NCBI RefSeq assembly: GCF_003966975.1
Contig: NZ_AP018437.1
Location: 62,001-126,000 of the forward strand
Direction: 5' to 3'
Source: Pelolinea submarina
Lineage (GTDB): Bacteria > Chloroflexota > Anaerolineae > Anaerolineales > Anaerolineaceae
Length of the DNA stretch: 64,000 nucleotides
The notes under the pieces were generated by a model that did not search any database, was not told where the DNA came from, and worked only from the letters and a program-made list of their open reading frames with translations. Below are positions 1-8,611 of the stretch, one piece after another. A program made the translations under genes and the position numbers. Each line of letters begins with the position of its first letter. Position 1 is the first letter of the stretch.

Positions 1-409
1 GATCGGCGTAAAACCAGAAATGTTTTTACTGGACCGCAGCCCGGTGCTCGGTTTTGTACAGATCTCGGTTATGCTGGTAGGCCTGGCCGTCATGTGCATC
101 GGCGGGTATATCAGCATCAACGGGTTGTGGAAAGGCCGAAAACGCAGCATTGCCGCCGAATTAGGCATCCGCATCATCAGCACCGGCTACATCGTCGCGG
201 TATTCTCCGGATTAGCAGACGTGCTCGGATTAGGCAGCCATCCCTACCCCGAACATATTCCCTACTTCGGTGTATGGCAGGCCCGCGGGTTCCAAATTGC
301 GGAGGCCTTCATCGCCATCGGCATCCTGATGATGCTGCCCTACGCCCGCAGCCCGCTCTTCAACGGCACGCACACCACTTTAACCGAACATAGAAGCATC
401 CACGATTAG
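1..409 (+). CDS. Small multi-pass membrane protein, possibly 5'-truncated by the window edge
   Basis: Not recognised. The reading frame is open from the first bases of the window. The first ATG is at 20, but no ribosome-binding site precedes it, so this may be the C-terminal part of a longer protein. From the ATG it gives 129 residues with about three hydrophobic segments (roughly residues 12-33, 48-70 and 93-107) separated by short charged loops such as WKGRKR, which suggests an integral membrane protein. It ends about 105 bases before the M16 peptidase operon, with a likely promoter for that operon in between. No catalytic motif is visible and no function is assigned. Confidence 0.6.
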   Translation, partial: IGVKPEMFLLDRSPVLGFVQISVMLVGLAVMCIGGYISINGLWKGRKRSIAAELGIRIISTGYIVAVFSGLADVLGLGSHPYPEHIPYFGVWQARGFQIAEAFIAIGILMMLPYARSPLFNGTHTTLTEHRSIHD

Positions 410-448
410 TTCCTCCGCATTTCTTATAATTCACAAACTTATATCTAT

Positions 449-476
449 TTAATTGGTGGTTAAATTCAGCTATACT
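449..476 (+). promoter_or_regulatory. Probable sigma-70 promoter of the M16 peptidase operon
   Basis: TTAATT (449-454), 16 bases, then TATACT (471-476), ending 38 bases before the ATG at 515. The -10 is good and the -35 is weak. No other promoter-like sequence is obvious in this gap. Confidence 0.4.
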
Positions 477-514
477 ATTGCAATTCTATAAACCAAAGTG
501 AAGCTATTTAACCG

Positions 515-1801
515 ATGAATCAGCAAGTACAAACAAATACACTTAATAACGGACTGACAATACTGACCAAAGAAATTCACCACGTCCCACTGGTCAGCCA
601 CTGGATCTGGTACCGTATTGGTTCACGCAACGAGGTTCCCGGCAAGACCGGTATCTCGCATTGGGTGGAACACATGCAATTCAAAGGCACGCCAAAATAT
701 CCCATAAACGTGCTGGACCAGGCCATCTCGCGCGACGGCGGGTTCTGGAATGCGCTGACCTCGCTGGATTGGACGACCTATCTGGAAACACTGCCCGCGA
801 ACAAATTGGATATCGCGCTTGACCTGGAAGCCGACCGCATGGTGAACAGCAATTTTGACCCGCAGGAAACTGAACTGGAACGCACGGTGGTCATTTCGGA
901 ACGCGAAGGCAACGAGAACGAGCCGCTCTTTCGATTGAGTGAAGCTGTGAATGCTCTGGGTTTCAAAGCCCATCCCTACCGCAACCAGGTAATCGGATTC
1001 CGCAAAGACCTGGAGACCATCACACGCGAGCAGCTCTACGGGCATTACAAACAACACTACTCCCCCAACAACGCGGTGATCGCTTTAGCCGGCGATTTCG
1101 ACACCCCCACCGTGCTGCGGCGTATCGAAGAACTATATGGTGATATTCCAGCGCGCGACAACAACACTTTCATCCCCGAACCGGAAGGCGCATTGGAAGG
1201 CTCTCACCGGGTTGATATGGAAGGTCCCGGTGATACTGTTTACCTGCAAGTCAGTTATCGCTCACCGGCTGCCAGGGATGCGGACTTCTTCGCCTTAATG
1301 GTGCTGGACAGCCTGTTGACCGGACCTTCATCGCTGGATATGTTCGGCGGCGGCAGCATCTCCAATAAAACCAGCCGCTTATACCAACTACTGGTTGAGC
1401 GGGATAAGGTCGTGAGTATTTCAGGCGGCCTGCAAGCCACTAAAGACCCCTATCTATACGATATCCTAGCTATCCTGCCGCCCGGCCAGCCGGAGGAAGA
1501 AGTGCTGCAGGTGATCGACGATGAGATCAAACGCCTGCAGGATATCGAAGTGCCCGCGGAGGAAATTCAGCGCGCCATCAAACAGGCCAAAGCACTGTTT
1601 GCCTACGGCAGCGAGAATATCACCAATCAAGCGTTCTGGCTGGGTTATTCCAGCATGTTCGCCGACCCAAATTGGTTCAACCAATACATTCCCAATCTGG
1701 AAAAAGTAGATGCCGGTCAATTGATGCAAACCGCGCGCAAATACCTGAACAGGGAACAGCGCATTGTCGGAATTTACCATCCAAAAGAGAACGGAAAATA
1801 G
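515..1801 (+). CDS. M16 family zinc peptidase, catalytic subunit (processing-peptidase-like)
   Basis: Zinc metallopeptidase of the M16 (pitrilysin / mitochondrial processing peptidase) family, 428 aa, the usual half-size subunit length. The inverted zinc motif HxxEH is intact (His49, Glu52, His53), and Glu129 lies exactly 76 residues after His53, where the third zinc ligand is expected in the family. Two M16 half-domains can be followed: residues ~10-190 catalytic and ~200-420 structural. No signal peptide is apparent, so it probably acts in the cytoplasm or by non-classical export. It is followed after one base by a second M16 gene without the zinc motif, the typical alpha/beta arrangement in which one subunit cuts and the other helps bind peptide. 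Substrate unknown. Confidence 0.92.
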   Translation: MNQQVQTNTLNNGLTILTKEIHHVPLVSHWIWYRIGSRNEVPGKTGISHWVEHMQFKGTPKYPINVLDQAISRDGGFWNALTSLDWTTYLETLPANKLDIALDLEADRMVNSNFDPQETELERTVVISEREGNENEPLFRLSEAVNALGFKAHPYRNQVIGFRKDLETITREQLYGHYKQHYSPNNAVIALAGDFDTPTVLRRIEELYGDIPARDNNTFIPEPEGALEGSHRVDMEGPGDTVYLQVSYRSPAARDADFFALMVLDSLLTGPSSLDMFGGGSISNKTSRLYQLLVERDKVVSISGGLQATKDPYLYDILAILPPGQPEEEVLQVIDDEIKRLQDIEVPAEEIQRAIKQAKALFAYGSENITNQAFWLGYSSMFADPNWFNQYIPNLEKVDAGQLMQTARKYLNREQRIVGIYHPKENGK

Positions 1802-1802
1802 A

Positions 1803-3098
1803 ATGGCCACAAACAACATCAATTGGAACAATTTGCCGGGGCCTGAATCCATTCAACGTGCCACGCTGGCAAACGGCATCACGATCTTAAGTTATAAGAA
1901 CGCCAACGTATCCTCCGTTTATATGGTTGGTTTATTAAACAGCGGCAGCAACCTGGATCCACAGGACAAGTTGGGGCTGGCGCATTTCACCGCCAGCATG
2001 TTATCCCGCGGCACGCTTAATCACGGGTTCAAAGAATTCCACGAGGAATTGGAAAATCGCGGCGCCAGTTTGAGTTTTAGCTGCGGCGCCAACAATACCT
2101 GGTTCCGCGGACGATCACTGGCAGAAGACCTTGAAACCTTACTCTTGCTGAGCGCCGAAAGCCTGCGCCAACCGGCTTTCCGGCCGGAATATTTTGAACG
2201 CATGCGCGCCCAATTGTTGGCCGGTTTAGCCATCCGCGAACAGGACACCGGCGAGGTAGCTTCGCTGTTGTTTGACCAATATCTCTTCCCGGATCATCCT
2301 TACGGGTTACCGACCGATGGTTATCCGGAGACTATTCAGCGAATTTCTGTTGAAGACCTGCAGCAATTCCACCGCCAGTATTATTCTCCCAAGGATATGG
2401 TTCTGGTCGTCGTGGGCGACGTGGACAGCCGTCAGGTTAAGGATTTGGCGCAAAAATATTTTTCCGATTGGGAAAACAGCAGTGCCCAACCGCAGCCCGC
2501 ATTGATAATCCCCGACCCGCCCCAAGGACTCGTCCGCAAGCACCGCTACCTGGAAGATAAAAGCCAGGCAGACCTGATAATGGGAACACGCGGACCGCAG
2601 CGCACCTCGGCAGATTACCTGCCGGTTTATCTGGGCAACAACATCCTGGGCCAGTTCGGCCTGATGGGGCGCATTGGCGAAAGCGTGCGCACCCGTTCCG
2701 GATTGGCGTATTATGCCTCCAGCAGCGTTACTTCGTGGACGGACAGCGGCAGCTGGGAATTCAGTGCCGGAACCAGCGGGGAAAACCTGCAAAAGACCAT
2801 TGAACTGATCCGCGAGGAAATCCGCAAGTACGTTTCATCAGCAGTCAGCGCCGAGGAATTGGATGATTCCCAATCCAACCTGGTTGGACGCCTACCGCTC
2901 TCACTGGAATCCAATGCCGGATTGGCCAATGCCATTCTCACGATGGAACGATTTGACCTGGGATTGGATTACTACCAGCGCTACGCACAGACCATCCGAG
3001 CCATTACGCCAGAAAATATCCTGAATGCGTCGCGCAATTATCTGGATCCGGATCGCCTGATTATCGCCAGTTCTGGCCCAGGAGATGATATTCTATAG
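1803..3098 (+). CDS. M16 family protein, non-catalytic partner subunit
   Basis: 431 aa from the ATG at 1803, one base after the upstream stop. An upstream in-frame start at 1764 would overlap the neighbour and is less likely. The fold family is M16, but where HxxEH should stand it reads HFTAS (from His61), so both the catalytic Glu and the second zinc His are missing and it cannot bind zinc in the standard way. The C-terminal half keeps the R/Y-containing region near residues 275-300 (the ESVRTRSGLAYYA stretch) that in paired M16 enzymes contributes to substrate binding. Known paired M16 proteins form heterodimers, and the one-base spacing suggests the same here. Confidence 0.9.
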   Translation: MATNNINWNNLPGPESIQRATLANGITILSYKNANVSSVYMVGLLNSGSNLDPQDKLGLAHFTASMLSRGTLNHGFKEFHEELENRGASLSFSCGANNTWFRGRSLAEDLETLLLLSAESLRQPAFRPEYFERMRAQLLAGLAIREQDTGEVASLLFDQYLFPDHPYGLPTDGYPETIQRISVEDLQQFHRQYYSPKDMVLVVVGDVDSRQVKDLAQKYFSDWENSSAQPQPALIIPDPPQGLVRKHRYLEDKSQADLIMGTRGPQRTSADYLPVYLGNNILGQFGLMGRIGESVRTRSGLAYYASSSVTSWTDSGSWEFSAGTSGENLQKTIELIREEIRKYVSSAVSAEELDDSQSNLVGRLPLSLESNAGLANAILTMERFDLGLDYYQRYAQTIRAITPENILNASRNYLDPDRLIIASSGPGDDIL

Positions 3099-3100
3099 AT

Positions 3101-3493
3101 ATGAAATTAATTACCGGCCTTGACTTAGTAGAAATCGCACGTTTCAGGCAGCTCAATCCTGAAATCCTGAGCCGTTTCTACGAACGGGTTTTCACGCCGG
3201 CAGAAATCGAATACATCGGCAAGCGTTTTGAAGCCGCGGCCGGTATTTTCTGCGCCAAGGAAGCCATCGTCAAGGCGTTAGGCTGCGGCATCGGCCCGGT
3301 CAGTTGGCAGGAGGTTGAAATCCACCATACCGCTGACGGCATGCCGCAGGCAGACCTGCATGGCAGCGCGCTTCAACTTGCCAACCAAATGGGTATGCAG
3401 CAGTGTTCAATCAGCATCAGCCACACACGCGAATACGCCAGCGCGGTAGCAGTCGCTTTACTGGAAGATGAAGAAAGCAGTAAAACCCAATGA
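3101..3493 (+). CDS. acpS: Holo-[acyl-carrier-protein] synthase
   Basis: Transfers the 4'-phosphopantetheine arm from CoA to apo-ACP. 130 aa, normal length for AcpS. It shows the family N-terminal motif GLDLVEI (metal-binding Asp8) and the FCAKEAIVKALG motif with Glu54, plus the C-terminal ISISHTREYA strand. It starts two bases after the M16 stop and overlaps the next gene by four bases (ATGA), so it belongs to the same transcript as the M16 pair and the phosphoesterase. The ACP gene itself is not in the window. The linkage to M16 peptidases is unusual and is discussed as a finding. Confidence 0.93.
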   Translation: MKLITGLDLVEIARFRQLNPEILSRFYERVFTPAEIEYIGKRFEAAAGIFCAKEAIVKALGCGIGPVSWQEVEIHHTADGMPQADLHGSALQLANQMGMQQCSISISHTREYASAVAVALLEDEESSKTQ

Positions 3494-4116
3494 CGAAACT
3501 TCTGGCTGTCAGCGACGTTGAATCCCAATACATCTATCGCGCCGTTGGCGGAGAGAAATTCAAAGATCTGGATTTCATTATCAGCTGCGGCGATCTACCC
3601 TATTACTACCTTGAATACATTGTCAGCATGACCAATAAAGACCTGTACTATGTACGCGGCAACCATGCGCACAAAGTGGAAATGAGCGACAAGCATCAAC
3701 GCACCGCTCCTGAGGGCGCTATTGATCTGCACCAAAAGATCCTGCATACTCAGAGTGGGATTAGTCTGGCCGGTATTGAAGGCAGCGTCTTGTACAACTA
3801 TGGCCCGCACCAATACAGCCAGGCTCAAATGTGGCAAATGGTATTCAAGATGGTTCCGGGGTTATTTATCAACTACATGCGGGAGAGCCGCTTCCTGGAC
3901 ATCCTCGTTACCCATGCCCCGCCCTGGCACATTAATGACCAGGAAGATTTGCCGCACCAGGGCATCAAAGCCTTTCGCTGGTTTTTGGAAGTTTTCCAGC
4001 CCAGGTACCACCTGCATGGGCATACCCATGATTATCTCAATCCCGGGGGCGTTATGACCCACTTCGCGCAGACAGACGTGATTAATGTGACAGGTTATCA
4101 AATTATTGAGTTCTAG
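3490..4116 (+). CDS. Calcineurin-like metallophosphoesterase
   Basis: 208 aa. Metal-binding motifs of the family run in order: SDVE (Asp9 at the position of the usual DxH, whose His is replaced by Glu), GD (34-35), GNH (57-59), a lone His in VTHAPP (142) and GHTH (177-180). The replaced first-motif His is tolerated in some branches but may change metal choice. It could hydrolyse a phosphomonoester or phosphodiester; the substrate cannot be told. It overlaps acpS by four bases and ends two bases before the ParB-like gene, so it is translationally coupled within the operon. Confidence 0.85.
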   Translation: MTKLLAVSDVESQYIYRAVGGEKFKDLDFIISCGDLPYYYLEYIVSMTNKDLYYVRGNHAHKVEMSDKHQRTAPEGAIDLHQKILHTQSGISLAGIEGSVLYNYGPHQYSQAQMWQMVFKMVPGLFINYMRESRFLDILVTHAPPWHINDQEDLPHQGIKAFRWFLEVFQPRYHLHGHTHDYLNPGGVMTHFAQTDVINVTGYQIIEF

Positions 4117-4118
4117 GT

Positions 4119-5048
4119 ATGCAAAACAATAATCAGTCCAGTTATTTTGGCAAAATGGCCAGTCAGGATTTTGATCAGGCTTTTAAAAAAGGCTTCATGC
4201 GCGCCATTCTGAACAAGGTAACCCAAAAACGCACCGGTTTAATCTCTTTTGATGAGCTGCGCACCAAACTGGATATTCAAAACCAGCGCGATATCGGCAT
4301 GCAGGAAATCCTGATTGAAAAAATCATCGGCAGCCTCAATCGTTATCAGGACTTCGATGACAGTTTTCTACCGCGCCAAACCCATACCCGCAACCGCTGG
4401 GAAAACATCGACCGGGTCTACCTGCAGGGAGAATACCTGCCACCGGTGGAAGTGTATAAAATCGGTGAATTTTTCTTTGTGATTGACGGCAATCACCGCG
4501 TTTCGGTGGCGCGCGAAAAGGGTCAAATTTATATTGACGCGCACGTGATTGAACTGGAAGTCCCTTTCCTGCTGCAGGGCGAGTTTAACTGGTATGAAAT
4601 CCTGTTGAACCAGGACCGCGCAGATTTTTACAAAAAGACCGGGTTAAAAAAACTGCGTCCCGAAGCGGAGATTTGTCTGTCGCTGGTGGGGCAGTATGCC
4701 AAGTTACTGAATCACATTGATGTACACCGTTATTACACCAGCGAATATACCAAACACGAGATTACCTACCCTGAGGCAGTGTGCAGCTGGTACGACTATA
4801 TTTATTCACCCATGGTGGAAATTATCCGCAGCCACAACATTCTAAGAGACTTCCCCAAGCGTACAGAAGCCGATTTATATCTGTGGATTATTGAACACCT
4901 CGCCTACCTGAGAAGCGCATACAAACGCGACATCTCTTTTGAAGAAGCCGCGGAACATTTCCGCAAGAATTCCTTCGGTATTCAAGTCAATAGCTTCGTA
5001 AACAAAATACGAACGTGGTTTAAACAATTGTTCAAGCCGAAATCGTAA
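4119..5048 (+). CDS. ParB/sulfiredoxin-fold domain protein of unknown function
   Basis: 309 aa. Residues ~105-150 carry a ParB/Srx-type nucleotide-binding signature: a PPVEVYKIG strand, then the DGNHRVSVAREKG motif, which is the conserved core of the ParB N-terminal domain. No helix-turn-helix like that of chromosomal ParB is seen and no parA is nearby, so this is not the partition protein. The remainder is charged and aromatic-rich (a WYDYIYSP segment near residue 225) with no recognised domain. Relatives with DGNHR motifs bind or hydrolyse nucleotides; here that is inference. It is the last gene of the operon starting at 515, only two bases after the phosphoesterase. Confidence 0.75.
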   Translation: MQNNNQSSYFGKMASQDFDQAFKKGFMRAILNKVTQKRTGLISFDELRTKLDIQNQRDIGMQEILIEKIIGSLNRYQDFDDSFLPRQTHTRNRWENIDRVYLQGEYLPPVEVYKIGEFFFVIDGNHRVSVAREKGQIYIDAHVIELEVPFLLQGEFNWYEILLNQDRADFYKKTGLKKLRPEAEICLSLVGQYAKLLNHIDVHRYYTSEYTKHEITYPEAVCSWYDYIYSPMVEIIRSHNILRDFPKRTEADLYLWIIEHLAYLRSAYKRDISFEEAAEHFRKNSFGIQVNSFVNKIRTWFKQLFKPKS

Positions 5049-5064
5049 TTTTCAACCAGGCAAG

Positions 5065-5307
5065 CTACGAATTTTCCCCGCTGATTTCCAACCAGATATG
5101 ATTTTTGAGAATTCGTTGATTGGGAATCACCTTTATAGAATCAGTTAACTGCATCGGTTCCGCCAGCATTTCTGGATGAACGAAACAGCACAGGGGGGGA
5201 TGGCCGTATTTGGCAATGAAATAATCAACCGCCTGCTGTAATCGCACCTCAATGGGTTTACTCGTCTGGTTATCGTACCAGAGCATTCCATTATTCATCT
5301 TATCCAT
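5065..5307 (-). CDS. Short hypothetical protein (80 aa)
   Basis: Not recognised. This compact 80-residue frame fills the gap between two forward operons. Composition is protein-like, with a tyrosine/proline motif YGHPPLCCFVHPE in the middle and a C-terminal IRNH/WLEISGEN-type strand. Start ATG at 5307; other in-frame ATGs follow within the first eight codons and the ribosome-binding site is weak. It is convergent with the ParB-like gene (16 bases between stops) and divergent from frr. It might be a small regulatory or ligand-binding protein, but nothing in the sequence decides that. Confidence 0.55.
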   Translation of the reverse strand: MDKMNNGMLWYDNQTSKPIEVRLQQAVDYFIAKYGHPPLCCFVHPEMLAEPMQLTDSIKVIPNQRILKNHIWLEISGENS

Positions 5308-5453
5308 AATCGCTCACAAGATTTATTATAGCACTATTGTTCTATATTTTCAAATAATGACAGCCCCACGCAAATCATGGAATTTTCAAACCATTTAAGG
5401 TATGCTTAACAACTGAAAGAAATTTCTCACGGTTCAAAAACAAGGAGGTTGTT

Positions 5454-6011
5454 GTGATTAAAGAAGCAACTCAAGATGCTGAAAAGAGAATGCGCAGCGC
5501 GATTCAATCCCTGGAGGAAGATCTGGCAGGAGTCCGTACGGGAAGGGCCACACCGGCATTGGTTGAAAAAATGTCTGTCGAGTATTACGGCTCACCGGTA
5601 CCCCTGATGCAGATGGCCAGTATCAGCGTGCCGGAACCGCGCCAACTGTTGATTAAACCTTTTGATCCCACAACTATCAAAGACATCGAGAAAGCCATTC
5701 AAGCCTCCGAGCTCGGCATCACCCCCATGAACGATGGAAAGGTTATCCGTTTGAATCTGCCGCCTCTTACAGAAGAACGCCGCAGAGATCTGATCAAATT
5801 TGTTAACAACCGGTTGGAAGATGCGCGCATCGCCGTCCGAAATGTACGCCGGGATTCCATCAAAGATATTAAGGAATTTGAGGAAGAAAAGCTGATTTCA
5901 GAAGATGACCTAAAGCACGGTGAAGAAGAAATCCAAAAGATGACCGATAGAATCATCGAAGAAATCGGCGAGATTGGCAAGAAAAAAGACCACGAGATCA
6001 TGGAGATTTAG
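5454..6011 (+). CDS. frr: Ribosome recycling factor
   Basis: Splits post-termination ribosomes together with EF-G. 185 aa, the standard length. The N-terminal helix with the LEEDLAGVRTGRATPALV signature, the central beta domain (YYGSPVPLMQMASISVPEPR) and the C-terminal long helices are intact. Translation starts at GTG 5454, fixed by a near-perfect AAGGAGG at 5442-5448. It heads frr-uppS-cdsA, with eight bases to uppS. In many bacteria frr directly follows pyrH; here pyrH lies some 11 kb downstream with rpsB and tsf. Confidence 0.97.
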   Translation: MIKEATQDAEKRMRSAIQSLEEDLAGVRTGRATPALVEKMSVEYYGSPVPLMQMASISVPEPRQLLIKPFDPTTIKDIEKAIQASELGITPMNDGKVIRLNLPPLTEERRRDLIKFVNNRLEDARIAVRNVRRDSIKDIKEFEEEKLISEDDLKHGEEEIQKMTDRIIEEIGEIGKKKDHEIMEI

Positions 6012-6019
6012 GCCAGCGC

Positions 6020-6769
6020 ATGGCAGAAACGAATAAAGAAACGGAACAAGGCAAATCTCCACGGCATATCGCCATCATCATGGACGGCAACGGACGCTGG
6101 GCCAAAGCCAGGTACCTGCCGCGCATGGCCGGGCACCGCGCCGGTACCGAGAACATCCGGCGGGTCGTGCACGCGTGCATTGACTTCAAGGTTGAATATC
6201 TGACCATCTACGCCTTTTCCACCGAAAACTGGAAAAGGCCAAAAGATGAAGTGGACGGCTTGCTGCAATTGCTGGGCGAAATGCTCGACCGGGAAGTTGT
6301 GCAGCTGCACAAAGACGGGGTATGCATCCGTCACATCGGCCGCCTGGAACACTTGAACGATATCCTTAAAAGGAAAATCGCCGACGCGGTTGAGCTGACC
6401 AAAAACAACACCACGCTGTTCCTCAACATTGCCTGGAATTACGGCGGCCGGGATGAGATCGTTTATGCCTGCCAGAACCTGCTCAGGGACGGCATCGCGC
6501 CGGAAGCCATGACCGAGGAATTGTTCAGCCAATATCTCTATACAAAAGGAACTCCCGACCCGGACCTGATGATCCGCACTTCAGGCGAGTTCCGCACATC
6601 GAATTTCCTGATCTGGCAGAGCGCTTACTCGGAATGGTACATTTCCGACGTATACTGGCCGGATTTTGACAAAGAAAGCCTGAGACAAGCCATCGAGTCT
6701 TTCACCAAACGCGAACGCCGATACGGCGGGCGCAATTCCGAGGACGCTAAACAACAATATGCTGGGTAA
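6020..6769 (+). CDS. uppS: Undecaprenyl diphosphate synthase (cis-prenyltransferase)
   Basis: Condenses isopentenyl diphosphate units onto farnesyl diphosphate to make the C55 carrier for peptidoglycan and other wall polymers. 249 aa, typical length. The active-site motif MDGNGRWA (Asp22) is present, followed by the GHRAGTENIRR stretch and the C-terminal DLMIRTSGE and NFLIWQSAYSEWY motifs of the family. It overlaps cdsA by 11 bases, which supports coupled expression of lipid-carrier and phospholipid synthesis. Confidence 0.97.
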   Translation: MAETNKETEQGKSPRHIAIIMDGNGRWAKARYLPRMAGHRAGTENIRRVVHACIDFKVEYLTIYAFSTENWKRPKDEVDGLLQLLGEMLDREVVQLHKDGVCIRHIGRLEHLNDILKRKIADAVELTKNNTTLFLNIAWNYGGRDEIVYACQNLLRDGIAPEAMTEELFSQYLYTKGTPDPDLMIRTSGEFRTSNFLIWQSAYSEWYISDVYWPDFDKESLRQAIESFTKRERRYGGRNSEDAKQQYAG

Positions 6770-7568
6770 ACGAATCATCAGCGGGGTGATAATCATCCTC
6801 CTTAGCCTGGCGCTGATCCTGATCGGAGGCTGGGTTTTTACGATTGGCGTGGCAGCCATCCTGGCCATGGCCGCCTGGGAATTTGCCGCCATTTTCGAAA
6901 AAGGCGGTTATTCCCCCGCAAAATATATTCTGACCGCCGGTACATTCCTGACCGCATTATGCGCAAAATCCGAAAACGACTTGTTCATCCGGGCTGCTTT
7001 CTGTTTGGCCATTTTGTCCATTGCCCTGTACCATGTGCTGGTTTACAGCCACCACCAAAAGACTGCCGGTATTGACCTGGCTGTCAGTTTGGCCGGTATA
7101 GCCTTCATCGCCTTTACAGGGAATTTTCTGGTTCAGCTGCGGTTTATACCGGAAGGTTTGTTTTGGCTGGCGCAGTGCATCATCCCCGCGGGCATCAGCG
7201 ATGTGGGCGCGTTCTTCATCGGTAGCCTGTTCGGCAGCCACAAGATCGCCCCGGATCTCAGTCCCAATAAATCCTGGGAAGGGTATTTCGGGGGTGTGTT
7301 CACTTCAATGCTGTTGGGCTACGGGATCGGTTTGTTGTTAGGCAGTCACAGCGCCACCTTCAGCGGGATGCGCGGGATGTGGATTGGACTGGCTGTCGGC
7401 ATAATCAGCCCCCTGGGCGACTTCACCAAGAGCATTTTTAAACGACAATTTGGATTGAAAAACACGGGCAACCTGATTCCCGGCCACGGCGGCGTCCTGG
7501 ATCGCATTGATACCTGGTTGATTGCCGGTATCATCAGTTATTTTATGATCCACCTCTTCTTTATCTAA
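6759..7568 (+). CDS. cdsA: Phosphatidate cytidylyltransferase (CDP-diglyceride synthase)
   Basis: Makes CDP-diacylglycerol from CTP and phosphatidic acid in the membrane. 269 aa, with about seven to eight hydrophobic segments. The family signature near the C-terminus is visible: SPLGDFTKSIFKRQFGLKN followed by LIPGHGGVLDRIDTW, which holds the metal-binding Asp residues. An upstream SPNKSWEGYFGG motif is also typical. It starts inside the 3' end of uppS and is followed by a terminator hairpin at 7641-7673. Confidence 0.95.
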   Translation: MLGKRIISGVIIILLSLALILIGGWVFTIGVAAILAMAAWEFAAIFEKGGYSPAKYILTAGTFLTALCAKSENDLFIRAAFCLAILSIALYHVLVYSHHQKTAGIDLAVSLAGIAFIAFTGNFLVQLRFIPEGLFWLAQCIIPAGISDVGAFFIGSLFGSHKIAPDLSPNKSWEGYFGGVFTSMLLGYGIGLLLGSHSATFSGMRGMWIGLAVGIISPLGDFTKSIFKRQFGLKNTGNLIPGHGGVLDRIDTWLIAGIISYFMIHLFFI

Positions 7569-7640
7569 AAAACAAATACCTCAGGGACAAGTAAAAAACC
7601 GTTCACTTCTTAGGAAGAAAACGGATTCTGCAATAACAAA

Positions 7641-7673
7641 AGCGGCCCTTTATAATACAGGGCCGCTCTTTTA
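7641..7673. terminator. Bidirectional rho-independent terminator between cdsA and the SIMPL gene
   Basis: Arms AGCGGCCCT (7641-7649) and AGGGCCGCT (7659-7667), flanked by AAAA on the left and CTTTT on the right, so it works for converging transcripts. Nearly the same arms occur in the terminator at 46749-46782. Confidence 0.85.
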
Positions 7674-7703
7674 CTTTATTTTCAACCGGATTACAGGTGT
7701 TGT

Positions 7704-8435
7704 CTATTTGATTCCGAAAGTGATGGTCACATCGGCAGATACTGTGATCTGGCCGGAGGCAATCGGCACCGAATCAGACATGGCATAGGCTGCGCCGCCG
7801 CCCCCCATACCGTAACCCGAATAGATATTGGGATAGCTATAAGATGAAGAAATAAATTGGATTTCTCCCAAAGTTACCCCGGCCGCATCGGCTAATTCCT
7901 GCGCCTGTGTCTTGGCGGAATCCACAGCCAACTGACGAGCGGATGTCTGCGCCTCGGTTTTATCCACTACATCGAAATTGATGCCGTAAATCGTGTTGGC
8001 GCCGCTGGCCGCAACCGCGTCCAGGATCGCGCCCAACTTATCCAGGTTGCGCACAGTCACATACACATTGTTCTCGACTGAGAAGTACGTGCGCGTGATA
8101 ACGCCCTGGTAATCGTAATCCGACTGGGGATAGACGTTAAAGCTGGATGTTTGGATATCCATTTCATCCACACCCTGGCCAACCAGAGTATCTTTGATGG
8201 CCTGTGCCTGTTCGTTATTGGCGGACATGGCATCCGCTACGGTATCACCCTGCGAGCGCACACCCACGTTGATATAAGCGATATCCGGAACCACATAAAC
8301 GACGCCGGAGCCTGTCACAGACATCTGCGGTGTTATCCCCTGTGCGTTGGAACTGACCTGAGCGGTAGGCGCGCAAGCCGCCAACCCCAGCAACAGCACC
8401 AAAGCTGTAATCATCAAACTTGTTTTCTTGTTCAT
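7704..8435 (-). CDS. SIMPL-domain (DUF541) lipoprotein
   Basis: 243 aa. Begins with a lipoprotein signal peptide ending in LAAC (Cys20), so the mature protein is predicted to be anchored to the outer face of the membrane. The rest matches the SIMPL/DUF541 pattern: an MSVTGSGVVYVVPDIAYINVGV strand near residue 40, a long helix with DAMSANNEQAQAIKDTL, and a C-terminal VSADVTITFGI strand. SIMPL proteins are periplasmic or surface proteins of poorly known function, some linked to oxidative stress. A GGAGG site precedes the ATG. It sits downstream of the PspC gene, but a terminator separates them. Confidence 0.85.
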   Translation of the reverse strand: MNKKTSLMITALVLLLGLAACAPTAQVSSNAQGITPQMSVTGSGVVYVVPDIAYINVGVRSQGDTVADAMSANNEQAQAIKDTLVGQGVDEMDIQTSSFNVYPQSDYDYQGVITRTYFSVENNVYVTVRNLDKLGAILDAVAASGANTIYGINFDVVDKTEAQTSARQLAVDSAKTQAQELADAAGVTLGEIQFISSSYSYPNIYSGYGMGGGGAAYAMSDSVPIASGQITVSADVTITFGIK

Positions 8436-8488
8436 TCGAACCTCCGTTTGCTAAGTTAAGCGTTAAACGCTGGTGGATAAAAAAAGTT

Positions 8489-8520
8489 CCCGATTAACTT
8501 ATCTTAACCGGGTTTTTACA
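8489..8520 (-). terminator. Terminator downstream of the PspC-domain gene
   Basis: Imperfect stem CCCGATTAA (8489-8497) with TTAACCGGG (8504-8512). Read on the reverse strand it is followed by AACTTTTTTT. On the forward side there is also a run of five T. Confidence 0.6.
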
Positions 8521-8611
8521 TTAAAGTTATTGAATATTATCCGGCTGCATGTTATCATTATTTTACCCTCGCAATCGGTTGCCCCCCTCAATCGGTTGGG
8601 AGGGTACTTTT

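Noticed and set aside
4119..5048. Chromosome partition protein ParB and a nearby origin
   Set aside because: Only the DGNHR-type fold is present; there is no parA, helix-turn-helix, parS-like site or dnaA box cluster.
8560..8611. TACCCTC...GAGGGTA hairpin before the T run at 8607-8620 as a forward terminator
   Set aside because: There is no forward gene upstream, and on the reverse strand no T run follows; the better reverse terminator is at 8489-8520.
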